The notes under the pieces: model-generated
Database searches by the model: none
Told to the model about the DNA's origin: nothing
Seen by the model: the letters and a program-made list of their open reading frames with translations, nothing else
Source: Ptiloglossa arizonensis
Lineage: Eukaryota; Arthropoda; Insecta; Hymenoptera; Colletidae
Assembly: GCF_051014685.1 (NCBI RefSeq)
Contig: NW_027479255.1
Location: forward strand, 1-64,000
DNA: 64,000 bases
Reading direction: 5' to 3'
Shown: one piece after another, positions 14,510-27,434 of the stretch
Numbering within the stretch: position 1 is the stretch's first letter
Layout: each line of letters starts with the position of its first letter
Position numbers and translations under genes: made by a program

Positions 14510-16460
14510 CGTATAACGTATAACGTGTAACGTATAACGCATAACGTATAACGTATAACGTATAACATATAACGTATAACGTAAAACGTATAACGTATAA
14601 CGTATAACGTATATCGTATAACGTGTAACGTATAACGTATAACGTGTAACGTATAACGTATAACGTGTAACGTATAACGTATAACGTATAACGTATAACG
14701 TGTACCGTGTAAGCTATGACGTATAACGTATAACGTATAACGTATAACGTGTAACGAAGAACGTATAACGTATAACGTATAACGTATAACGTATAACGTA
14801 TAACGTATAACGTATAACGTATAACGTATAACGTATAACGTATAACGTATAACGTATAACGTATAACGTATAACGTATAACGTATAACGTGTAACGTATA
14901 ACGTATAACGTATAACGTATAACGTATAACGAATAACGTATAACGTATAACGTATAACGTATAACGTATAACGTATAACGTATAACATATAACGTATAAC
15001 GTATAACGTAAAACGTATAACGTATAACGTATAACGTATAACGTATAACGTATAACGAATAACGTATAACGTATCACGTATAACGTATAACGTATAACGT
15101 ATAACGTATAACGTATAACGTATAACGTATAACGTATAACGTATAACGTATAACGTATAACGCATAACGTATAACGTATAACGTAAAACGTATAACGTAT
15201 AACGTGTAACGAAGACCGTATAACGAATAACGTAAAACGTATGACGTATCACATCTTACTTATAACGTATAACGTATAACGTATAACGTACAACGTGTAA
15301 CTTATAACGTATAACGTATAACGTATAACGTATAACGTATAACGTATGACATATAACGTATAACGTAAAACGTATAACGTATAACGTATAACGTATAACG
15401 TATAACGTGTAACGTCTAACGTATAACGAATAACGTATAACGTATAACGTATAACGTATAACGTATAACGTATAACGTATAACGTATAACGTATAACGTA
15501 TAACGTATAACGTATAACGTATAACATATAACGTATAACGTATAACGTATAACGTATAACGTATAACGTGTAACGAAGAACGTATAACGAAAAACGTATA
15601 ACGTATAACGTATAACGTATAACGTATAACGTATAACATATAACGTATAACGTATAACGTATAACGTATAACGTATAACGTATAACGAATAACGTATAAC
15701 GTATAACGTATAACGTATAACGTGTAACGAAGAACGTATAACGTAAAACGTATAACGTATAACGTATAACGTATAACGTATAACGTATAACGTATAACGT
15801 GTAACGAAGAACGTATAACGTAAAACGTATAACGTATAACGTATAACGTATAACGTATAACGTATAACGTATAACGTATAAAATATAACGTATAACGTAT
15901 AACGTATAACGAATAACGAATAACGTATAACGTATAACGTACAACGTATAACGTATAACGTATAACGTATAACGTATAACGTATAACGTATAACGTATAA
16001 CGAATAACGTAGAACGTATAACCTATTACACATTACGTATAACGTATAGCGTGTATCGTGTAACCTATAACGTATAACGTATAACTTATAACGTATAACG
16101 TATAACGTATAACGTATAACGTATAACGTATAACGTATAACGTATAACGAATAACGTAGAACGTATAACCTATTACACATTACGTATAACGTATAACGTG
16201 TATCGTGTAACCTATAACGTATAACGTATAACTTATAACGTATAACGTATGACGTTTAACGTGTAACGTATAACGTATAACGTGTAACGTGTAACGTATA
16301 ACGTATAACGTGTAACGTATAACGTATAACGTATAACGTGTATCGTGTAAGCTATGACGTATAACGTATAACGTATAACGTGTATCGTGTAAGCTATGAC
16401 GTATAACGTATAACGTATAACGTATAACGTGTAACGAAGAACGTATAACGTATAACGTAT
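14510..16460. repeat. 1.9-kb block, copy 0
   Basis: First of three copies (others at about 18,520 and 23,159). Shared markers in order: CATAACG, TATAACA, TATATCG, TGTACCG-TGTAAGC, AATAACG, TATCACG, a C cassette at 15,205-15,260, AAGAACG pairs, TATAAAA, then two landmarks of the ATTACACATT form at 16025 and 16172. The offset to copy 1 falls from 4,010 to 3,982, 3,968 and 3,947 along the block. Copy 1 is therefore shorter by 28, 14 and 21 bases in steps, always whole units. Confidence 0.85.
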
Positions 16461-17240
16461 AACGTATTACGTATAACGTATAACGTATAACGTATAACGT
16501 ATAACGTATAACGTATACCGTATAACGTAGAACGTGTATCGTGTAAGCTATGACGTATAACGTATAACGTATAACGTATAACGTCTAACGAAGAACGCAT
16601 AAAGTATAACGTAAAACGTATAATGTATAACGTATAACGTATAACGTATAACGTATAACGTATAACGTATAACGTATAACGTATAACGTTAAACGATAAC
16701 GTATAACGTATAACGTATAGCGTATAACGTATAACGTATAACGTATAACGTATAACGTATAACGTATAAGGTGTAACGTATAACGTGTAACGTATAACGT
16801 ATAACGTATAACGTATAAAGTATAACGTATAACGTATACCGTATAACGTATAACGTATAACGTATAACGTATAACGTATAACGTATAACGTATAACGTAT
16901 AACGTATAACGTATAACGTATAACGTATAACGTGTAACGTATAACGTATAACGTATAACGTATAACGTATAACGTATAACGTATAACGTATAACGTGTAA
17001 CGTATAACGTATAACGTGTGACGTATAACGTATAACGTGTAACGTATAACGTATAACGTATAACGTATAACGTATTACGTATAACGTATAACGTATAACG
17101 TATAACGTATAACGTATAACGTATAAAGTATAACGTATAACGTATAACGTATAACGTATAACGTATAACGTATAACGTATAACGTATAACGTATAACGTA
17201 TAACGTATAACGTATAACGTATAACGTATAACGTATAACG
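16461..17240. repeat. Segment shared with 25,068-25,833
   Basis: This contains TATACCG, TAGAACG, TGTATCG-TGTAAGC, TCTAACG-AAGAACG, the 1-base-deletion lesion at 16,696, TATAAGG-TGTAACG and TATAAAG. The same order follows block copy 2 at 25.1-25.8 kb but not copy 1, so the three blocks have different right flanks. The offset is 8,607 on the left, 8,600 at the lesion and 8,593 at TGCAACT, two steps of one unit each. Confidence 0.85.
16696..16701. other. Phase break -1
   Basis: ATAACG, a 6-base unit following TTAAACG. The same two-unit lesion is present at 20,769, 20,803, 25,296, 27,395 and 27,429, so it is inherited by block duplication and not made six times. Confidence 0.92.
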
Positions 17241-18520
17241 TGCAACTTATAACGTATAACGTGTAACGTATAACGTATAACGTGTAACGTATAACGTATA
17301 ACGTAGAACGTGTATCGTGTAAGCTATGACGTGTAACGTATAACGTGTAACGAAGAACGTATAAAGTATAACGTATAACGTATAACGTATAACGTATAAC
17401 GTATAACGTATAACGTATAACGTATAACGTATAACGTATAACGTATAACGTATAACGTATAACGTATAACGTATAACGTATAACGTATAACGTATAACGT
17501 ATAACGTATAACGTATAACGTATAACGTATAACGTATAACGTATAACGTATAACGTATAACGTATAACGTATAACGTATAACGTATAACGTATAACGTAT
17601 AACGTATAACGTATAACGTATAACGTATAACGTATAACGTATAACGTATAACGTGTAACGTATAACGTATAACGTATAACGTATAACGTATAACGTATAA
17701 CGTATAACGTATAACGTATAACGTATAACGTATAACGTATAACGTGTAACGTATAACGTATAACGTATAACGTATAACGTATAACGAATAACGTATAACG
17801 TATAACGTATAACGTATAACGTATAACGTATAACGTATAACGTATAACGTGTAACGAAGAACGTATGACGTAAAACGTATAACGTATAACGTGTAACGAA
17901 GACCGTATAACGAATAACGTAAAACGTATGACGTATCACATCTTACTTATAACGTATAACGTATAACGTATAACGTACAACGTGTAACTTATAACGTATA
18001 ACGTATAACGTATAACGTATAACGTATAACGTATAAGGTATAACGTATAACGTAAAACGTATAACGTATAACGTGTAACGAAGACCGTATAACGAATAAC
18101 GTAAAACGTATGACGTATCACATCTTACGTATAACGTATAACGTTTAACGTATAACGTATAACGTATAACGTATAACGTGTAACGCATAACGTATAACGT
18201 GTGACGTATAACGTGTAACGTATAACGTATAACGTGTAACGTATAACGTATAACGTAAAACGTATAACGTATAGCGTATAACGTATAACGTGTAACTTAT
18301 AACGTATAACGTATAACGTATAACATATAACGTATAACGTACAACGTATAACGTATAACGTATAACGGTTAACTTATAACGTATAACGTGTAACGTATAA
18401 CGTATAACGTGTAGCGTATAACGTATAACGTATAACGTATAACGTATAACGTATAACGTATAACATATAACGTATAACGTATAACGTGTATCGTGTAATC
18501 TATGACGTATAACGTATAAC
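17241..18520. repeat. 4,639-bp-offset duplication, upstream part, copy 1
   Basis: Starts with TGCAACT at 17241 and carries TAGAACG, TGTATCG-TGTAAGC, AAGAACG, TATAAAG, a roughly 290-base pure run, AAGAACG, then two C cassettes at 17,892-17,947 and 18,074-18,129 (182 bases apart) and GTTAACT at 18368. All recur at +4,639 (TGCAACT at 21880, cassettes at 22,531 and 22,713, GTTAAC at 23007). I saw no difference through this part. Confidence 0.88.
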
Positions 18521-20470
18521 GTATAACGTATAACGTGTAACGTATAACGCATAACGTATAACGTATAACGTATAACATATAACGTATAACGTAAAACGTA
18601 TAACGTATAACGTATAACGTATATCGTATAACGTGTAACGTATAACGTATAACGTGTAACGTATAACGTATAACGTGTAACGTATAACGTATAACGTATA
18701 ACGTATAACGTGTACCGTGTAAGCTATGACGTATAACGTATAACGTATAACGTATAACGTGTAACGAAGAACGTATAACGTATAACGTATAACGTATAAC
18801 GTATAACGTATAACGTATAACGTATAACGTATAACGTATAACGTATAACGTATAACGTATAACGTATAACGTATAACGTATAACGTATAACGTATAACGT
18901 GTAACGTATAACGTATAACGTATAACGTATAACGTATAACGAATAACGTATAACGTATAACGTATAACGTATAACATATAACGTATAACGTATAACGTAA
19001 AACGTATAACGTATAACGTATAACGTATAACGTATAACGTATAACGAATAACGTATAACGTATCACGTATAACGTATAACGTATAACGTATAACGTATAA
19101 CGTATAACGTATAACGTATAACGTATAACGTATAACGTATAACGCATAACGTATAACGTATAACGTAAAACGTATAACGTATAACGTGTAACGAAGACCG
19201 TATAACGAATAACGTAAAACGTATGACGTATCACATCTTACTTATAACGTATAACGTATAACGTATAACGTACAACGTGTAACTTATAACGTATAACGTA
19301 TAACGTATAACGTATAACGTATAACGTATGACATATAACGTATAACGTAAAACGTATAACGTATAACGTATAACGTATAACGTATAACGTGTAACGTCTA
19401 ACGTATAACGAATAACGTATAACGTATAACGTATAACGTATAACGTATAACGTATAACGTATAACGTATAACGTATAACGTATAACGTATAACGTATAAC
19501 GTATAACATATAACGTATAACGTATAACGTATAACGTATAACGTATAACGTGTAACGAAGAACGTATAACGAAAAACGTATAACGTATAACGTATAACAT
19601 ATAACGTATAACGTATAACATATAACGTATAACGTATAACGTATAACGTATAACGAATAACGTATAACGTATAACGTATAACGTATAACGTGTAACGAAG
19701 AACGTATAACGTAAAACGTATAACGTATAACGTATAACGTATAACGTATAACGTATAACGTATAACGTGTAACGAAGAACGTATAACGTAAAACGTATAA
19801 CGTATAACGTATAACGTATAACGTATAACGTATAACGTATAACGTATAAAATATAACGTATAACGTATAACGTATAACGAATAACGAATAACGTATAACG
19901 TATAACGTACAACGTATAACGTATAACGTATAACGTATAACGTATAACGTATAACGTATAACGTATAACGAATAACGTAGAACGTATAACCTATTACACA
20001 TTACGTATAACGTATAACGTGTATCGTGTAACCTATAACGTATAACGTATAACTTATAACGTATAACGTATAACGTATAACGTATAACGTATAACGAATA
20101 ACGTAGAACGTATAACCTATTACACATTACGTATAACGTATAACGTGTATCGTGTAACCTATAACGTATAACGTATAACTTATAACGTATAACGTATGAC
20201 GTTTAACGTGTAACGTATAACGTATAACGTGTAACGTGTAACGTATAACGTATAACGTGTAACGTATAACGTATAACGTATAACGTGTATCGTGTAAGCT
20301 ATGACGTATAACGTATAACGTATAACGTGTATCGTGTAAGCTATGACGTATAACGTATAACGTATAACGTATAACGTGTAACGAAGAACGTATAACGTAT
20401 AACGTATAACGTATTACGTATAACGTATAACGTATAACGTATAACGTATAACGTATAACGTATACCGTAT
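18521..20470. repeat. 1.9-kb block, copy 1
   Basis: Copy of 14,510-16,460 and of 23,159-25,130. It differs from copy 2 by one visible substitution (an extra TATAACA near 19,609) and by 21 bases fewer between the two ATTACACATT marks (19993 to 20119 is 126 bases, against 147 in the other two copies). Confidence 0.87.
19656..19897. repeat. 819-bp-offset local duplication, copy 1
   Basis: The segment AATAACG, two AAGAACG-TATAACG-TAAAACG groups, TATAAAA and paired AATAACG recurs at 20,475-20,716, an offset of 819 bases (117 units). The second copy is fused to the end of block copy 1, replacing the flank seen after copies 0 and 2. Confidence 0.85.
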
Positions 20471-20474
20471 AACG

Positions 20475-20716
20475 AATAACGTATAACGTATAACGTATAA
20501 CGTATAACGTGTAACGAAGAACGTATAACGTAAAACGTATAACGTATAACGTATAACGTATAACGTATAACGTATAACGTATAACGTGTAACGAAGAACG
20601 TATAACGTAAAACGTATAACGTATAACGTATAACGTATAACGTATAACGTATAACGTATAACGTATAAAATATAACGTATAACGTATAACGTATAACGAA
20701 TAACGAATAACGTATA
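20475..20716. repeat. 819-bp-offset local duplication, copy 2
   Basis: Partner of 19,656-19,897. The left edge is the point where block copy 1 departs from copies 0 and 2 (after TATACCG). The right edge is TATAACT at about 20,715, where the 20.7-kb module begins. Confidence 0.83.
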
Positions 20717-20768
20717 ACTTATAACGTATTACGTATAACGTTTAACGTATAACGTATAACGTTAAACG

Positions 20769-20774
20769 ATAACG
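20769..20774. other. Phase break -1
   Basis: 6-base unit ATAACG after TTAAACG; counterpart of the one at 27,395. Confidence 0.92.
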
Positions 20775-20802
20775 TATAACGTATAACGTATAACGTTAAA
20801 CG

Positions 20803-20808
20803 ATAACG
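20803..20808. other. Phase break -1
   Basis: Second 6-base unit, 34 bases after the previous one; counterpart of 27,429. The pair shows tandem duplication of the lesion itself. Confidence 0.92.
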
Positions 20809-21160
20809 TATAACGTATAACGTATAGCGTATAACGTATAACGTATAACGTATAACGTATAACGTATAACGTATAAGGTATAACGTATAACGTGTAACGT
20901 ATAACGTATAACGTATAACGTATAAAGTATAACGTATAACGTGTAACGTATAACGTATAACGTATAACGTATAACGTATAACGTATAACGTATAACGTAT
21001 AACGTATAATGTGTAACGTATAACGTATAACGTGTGACGTATGACGTATAACGTGTAACGTATAACGTATAACGTATAACGTATAACGTATTAGGTATAA
21101 CGTATAACGTATAACGTATAACGTATAACGTATAACGTATAACGTATAACGTATAACGTA

Positions 21161-21879
21161 TAACGTGTAACGTATAACGTATAACGTATAACGTATAACG
21201 TATAACGTATAACGTATAACGTATAACGTATAACGTATAACGTATAACGTATAACGTATAACGTATAACGTATGACGTATAACGTACAACGTATAACGTA
21301 TAACTCATAACGTATAACGTATAACGTATAACGTATAACGTATAACGTGTAACGTATAACGTATAACGTATAACGTATAACGTATAACGTATAACGTATA
21401 ACGTATAACGTATAACGTATAACGTATAACGTATAACGTATAACGTATAACGTATAACGTATAACGTATAACGTATGACGTATAACGTACAACGTATAAC
21501 GTATAACTCATAACGTATAACGTATAACGTATAACGTATAACGTATAACGTGTAACGTATAACGTATAACGTGTGACGTATAACGTATAACGTGTAACGT
21601 ATAACGTATAACGTATAACGTATAACGTATAACGTATAACGTATAACGTATAACGTATAACGTATAACGTATAACGTATAACGTATAACGTATAACGTAT
21701 GACGTATAACGTACAACGTATAACGTATAACTCATAACGTATAACGTATAACGTATAACGTATAACGTATAACGTGTAACGTATAACGTATAACGTGTGA
21801 CGTATAACGTATAACGTATAACGTATAACGTATAACGTATAACGTATAACGTATAACGTATAACGTATAACGTATAACG
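21161..21879. repeat. TAACTCA-marked module, three copies
   Basis: The rare unit TAACTCA, preceded by TATGACG and TACAACG, is at 21301, 21504 and 21728, spaced 203 and 224 bases. The same group recurs singly at 27166 and 28130. Between the copies lie pure runs with TGTAACG and TGTGACG. Confidence 0.85.
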
Positions 21880-23158
21880 TGCAACTTATAACGTATAACG
21901 TGTAACGTATAACGTATAACGTGTAACGTATAACGTATAACGTAGAACGTGTATCGTGTAAGCTATGACGTGTAACGTATAACGTGTAACGAAGAACGTA
22001 TAAAGTATAACGTATAACGTATAACGTATAACGTATAACGTATAACGTATAACGTATAACGTATAACGTATAACGTATAACGTATAACGTATAACGTATA
22101 ACGTATAACGTATAACGTATAACGTATAACGTATAACGTATAACGTATAACGTATAACGTATAACGTATAACGTATAACGTATAACGTATAACGTATAAC
22201 GTATAACGTATAACGTATAACGTATAACGTATAACGTATAACGTATAACGTATAACGTATAACGTATAACGTATAACGTATAACGTATAACGTGTAACGT
22301 ATAACGTATAACGTATAACGTATAACGTATAACGTATAACGTATAACGTATAACGTATAACGTATAACGTATAACGTATAACGTGTAACGTATAACGTAT
22401 AACGTATAACGTATAACGTATAACGAATAACGTATAACGTATAACGTATAACGTATAACGTATAACGTATAACGTATAACGTATAACGTGTAACGAAGAA
22501 CGTATGACGTAAAACGTATAACGTATAACGTGTAACGAAGACCGTATAACGAATAACGTAAAACGTATGACGTATCACATCTTACTTATAACGTATAACG
22601 TATAACGTATAACGTACAACGTGTAACTTATAACGTATAACGTATAACGTATAACGTATAACGTATAACGTATAAGGTATAACGTATAACGTAAAACGTA
22701 TAACGTATAACGTGTAACGAAGACCGTATAACGAATAACGTAAAACGTATGACGTATCACATCTTACGTATAACGTATAACGTTTAACGTATAACGTATA
22801 ACGTATAACGTATAACGTGTAACGCATAACGTATAACGTGTGACGTATAACGTGTAACGTATAACGTATAACGTGTAACGTATAACGTATAACGTAAAAC
22901 GTATAACGTATAGCGTATAACGTATAACGTGTAACTTATAACGTATAACGTATAACGTATAACATATAACGTATAACGTACAACGTATAACGTATAACGT
23001 ATAACGGTTAACTTATAACGTATAACGTGTAACGTATAACGTATAACGTGTAGCGTATAACGTATAACGTATAACGTATAACGTATAACGTATAACGTAT
23101 AACATATAACGTATAACGTATAACGTGTATCGTGTAATCTATGACGTATAACGTATAA
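21880..23158. repeat. 4,639-bp-offset duplication, upstream part, copy 2
   Basis: Partner of 17,241-18,520, beginning with TGCAACT. The left limit is between about 21,795 (TGTGACG present here, absent from the partner) and 21,880. Confidence 0.88.
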
Positions 23159-25130
23159 CGTATAACGTATAACGTGTAACGTATAACGCATAACGTATAA
23201 CGTATAACGTATAACATATAACGTATAACGTAAAACGTATAACGTATAACGTATAACGTATATCGTATAACGTGTAACGTATAACGTATAACGTGTAACG
23301 TATAACGTATAACGTGTAACGTATAACGTATAACGTATAACGTATAACGTGTACCGTGTAAGCTATGACGTATAACGTATAACGTATAACGTATAACGTG
23401 TAACGAAGAACGTATAACGTATAACGTATAACGTATAACGTATAACGTATAACGTATAACGTATAACGTATAACGTATAACGTATAACGTATAACGTATA
23501 ACGTATAACGTATAACGTATAACGTATAACGTATAACGTGTAACGTATAACGTATAACGTATAACGTATAACGTATAACGAATAACGTATAACGTATAAC
23601 GTATAACGTATAACATATAACGTATAACGTATAACGTAAAACGTATAACGTATAACGTATAACGTATAACGTATAACGTATAACGAATAACGTATAACGT
23701 ATCACGTATAACGTATAACGTATAACGTATAACGTATAACGTATAACGTATAACGTATAACGTATAACGTATAACGTATAACGCATAACGTATAACGTAT
23801 AACGTAAAACGTATAACGTATAACGTGTAACGAAGACCGTATAACGAATAACGTAAAACGTATGACGTATCACATCTTACTTATAACGTATAACGTATAA
23901 CGTATAACGTACAACGTGTAACTTATAACGTATAACGTATAACGTATAACGTATAACGTATAACGTATGACATATAACGTATAACGTAAAACGTATAACG
24001 TATAACGTATAACGTATAACGTATAACGTGTAACGTCTAACGTATAACGAATAACGTATAACGTATAACGTATAACGTATAACGTATAACGTATAACGTA
24101 TAACGTATAACGTATAACGTATAACGTATAACGTATAACGTATAACATATAACGTATAACGTATAACGTATAACGTATAACGTATAACGTGTAACGAAGA
24201 ACGTATAACGAAAAACGTATAACGTATAACGTATAACGTATAACGTATAACGTATAACATATAACGTATAACGTATAACGTATAACGTATAACGAATAAC
24301 GTATAACGTATAACGTATAACGTATAACGTGTAACGAAGAACGTATAACGTAAAACGTATAACGTATAACGTATAACGTATAACGTATAACGTATAACGT
24401 ATAACGTGTAACGAAGAACGTATAACGTAAAACGTATAACGTATAACGTATAACGTATAACGTATAACGTATAACGTATAACGTATAAAATATAACGTAT
24501 AACGTATAACGTATAACGAATAACGAATAACGTATAACGTATAACGTACAACGTATAACGTATAACGTATAACGTATAACGTATAACGTATAACGTATAA
24601 CGTATAACGAATAACGTAGAACGTATAACCTATTACACATTACGTATAACGTATAACGTGTATCGTGTAACCTATAACGTATAACGTATAACTTATAACG
24701 TATAACGTATAACGTATAACGTATAACGTATAACGTATAACGTATAACGTATAACGAATAACGTAGAACGTATAACCTATTACACATTACGTATAACGTA
24801 TAACGTGTATCGTGTAACCTATAACGTATAACGTATAACTTATAACGTATAACGTATGACGTTTAACGTGTAACGTATAACGTATAACGTGTAACGTGTA
24901 ACGTATAACGTATAACGTGTAACGTATAACGTATAACGTATAACGTGTATCGTGTAAGCTATGACGTATAACGTATAACGTATAACGTGTATCGTGTAAG
25001 CTATGACGTATAACGTATAACGTATAACGTATAACGTGTAACGAAGAACGTATAACGTATAACGTATAACGTATTACGTATAACGTATAACGTATAACGT
25101 ATAACGTATAACGTATAACGTATACCGTAT
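23159..25130. repeat. 1.9-kb block, copy 2
   Basis: Third copy of the block. C cassette at 23,826-23,881, ATTACACATT marks at 24632 and 24779 (147 bases). It shares its left flank with copy 1 and its right flank with copy 0, so it looks like the source or product of an exchange between the two. Confidence 0.87.
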
Positions 25131-26318
25131 AACGTAGAACGTGTATCGTGTAAGCTATGACGTATAACGTATAACGTATAACGTATAACGTCTAACGAAG
25201 AACGCATAAAGTATAACGTAAAACGTATAATGTATAACGTATAACGTATAACGTATAACGTATAACGTATAACGTATAACGTATAACGTTAAACGATAAC
25301 GTATAACGTATAACGTATAGCGTATAACGTATAACGTATAACGTATAACGTATAACGTATAACGTATAAGGTGTAACGTATAACGTGTAACGTATAACGT
25401 ATAACGTATAACGTATAAAGTATAACGTATAACGTATACCGTATAACGTATAACGTATAACGTATAACGTATAACGTATAACGTATAACGTATAACGTAT
25501 AACGTATAACGTATAACGTATAACGTGTAACGTATAACGTATAACGTATAACGTATAACGTATAACGTATAACGTATAACGTATAACGTGTAACGTATAA
25601 CGTATAACGTGTGACGTATAACGTATAACGTGTAACGTATAACGTATAACGTATAACGTATAACGTATTACGTATAACGTATAACGTATAACGTATAACG
25701 TATAACGTATAACGTATAAAGTATAACGTATAACGTATAACGTATAACGTATAACGTATAACGTATAACGTATAACGTATAACGTATAACGTATAACGTA
25801 TAACGTATAACGTATAACGTATAACGTATAACGTGCAACTTATAACGTATAACGTGTAACGTATAACGTATAACGTGTAACGTATAACGTATAACGTAGA
25901 ACGTGTATCGTGTAAGCTATGACGTGTAACGTATAACGTGTAACGAAGAACGTATAAAGTATAACGTATAACGTATAACGTATAACGTATAACGTATAAC
26001 GTATAACGTATAACGTATAACGTATAACGTATAACGTATAACGTATAACGTATAACGTATAACGTATAACGTATAACGTATAACGTATAACGTATAACGT
26101 ATAACGTATAACGTATAACGTATAACGTATAACGTATAACGTATAACGTATAACGTATAACGTATAACGTATAACGTATAACGTATAACGTATAACGTAT
26201 AACGTATAACGTATAACGTATAACGTATAACGTATAACGTATAACGTATAACGTGTAACGTATAACGTATAACGTATAACGTATAACGTATAACGAATAA
26301 CGTATAACGTATAACGTA
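25131..26318. repeat. Right flank of block copy 2, shared with 16,5xx-17,8xx
   Basis: Follows the 16.46-17.80 kb order: lesion at 25,296, TGCAACT at 25834, TAGAACG, TGTATCG-TGTAAGC, TATAAAG, long pure run, TGTAACG at 26254, AATAACG at 26296. The 16-17 kb copy has two TGTAACG units 91 bases apart (17654 and 17745) and this copy has one, a difference of 13 units. After AATAACG the sequence switches to the TATAATG-TGTAACG module seen at 21.0 kb. Confidence 0.85.
25296..25301. other. Phase break -1
   Basis: 6-base unit ATAACG after TTAAACG; counterpart of 16,696. Confidence 0.92.
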
Positions 26319-27394
26319 TAATGTGTAACGTATAACGTATAACGTGTGACGTATGACGTATAACGTGTAACGTATAACGTATAACGTATAACGTATAACG
26401 TATTACGTATAACGTATAACGTATAACGTATAACGTATAACGTATAACGTATAACGTATAACGTGTAACGTATAACGTATAACGTATAACGTATAACGTA
26501 TAACGTATAACGTATAACGTATAACGTGTAAGGTATAACGTATAACGTGTGACGTATAACGTATAACGTGTAACGTATATCGTATAACGTATAACGTATA
26601 ACGTATTACGTATAACGTATAACGTATAACGTATAACGTATAACGTATAACGTATAACGTATAACGTATAACGTATAACGTATAACGTATAACGTATAAC
26701 GTATAACGTATAACGTGCAACTTATAACGTATAACGTGTAACGTATAACGTATAACGTGTAACGTATAACGTATAACGTAGAACGTGTATCGTGTAAGCT
26801 ATGACGTGTAACGTATAACGTGTAACGAAGAACGTATAAAGTATAACGTATAACGTATAACGTATAACGTATAACGTATAACGTATAACGTATAACGTAT
26901 AACGTATAAAGTATAACGTATAACGTATAACGTATAACGTATAACGTATAACGTATAACGTATAACGTATAACGTATAACGTATAACGTATAACGTATAA
27001 CGTATAACGTATAACGTATAACGTATAACGTATAACGTATAACGTATAACGTATAACGTATAACGTATAACGTATAACGTATAACGTATAACGTATAACG
27101 TATAACGTATAACGTATAACGTATAACGTATAACGTATGACGTATAACGTACAACGTATAACGTATAACTCATAACGTATAACGTATAACGTATAACGTA
27201 TAACGTATAACGTGTAACGTATAACGTATAACGTGTGACGTATAACGTATAACGTGTAACGTATAACGTATAACGTATAACGTATAACGTATAACGTATA
27301 ACGTATAACGTATGACGTGTAACGTATAACGTATAACGTATAACTTATAACGTATTACGTATAACGTTTAACGTATAACGTATAACGTTAAACG

Positions 27395-27400
27395 ATAACG
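27395..27400. other. Phase break -1
   Basis: 6-base unit ATAACG after TTAAACG; counterpart of 20,769. Confidence 0.92.
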
Positions 27401-27428
27401 TATAACGTATAACGTATAACGTTAAACG

Positions 27429-27434
27429 ATAACG
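27429..27434. other. Phase break -1
   Basis: 6-base unit; counterpart of 20,803. The 964-base distance between TAACTCA at 27166 and at 28130 has remainder 5 mod 7, as two -1 breaks predict. Confidence 0.92.

Larger units (their letters stand above)
20717..21160. repeat. 6,626-bp-offset duplication, copy 1
   Basis: Contains TTTAACG, two phase-break lesions 34 bases apart, TATAGCG, TATAAGG, TATAAAG, TATAATG-TGTAACG, TGTGACG-TATGACG and the rare unit TATTAGG (TTAGGT at 21091). All recur at +6,626 (27,343-27,786; TTAGGT at 27717). The remainder of 6,626 mod 7 is 4, which matches three -1 breaks between the copies. Confidence 0.87.
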
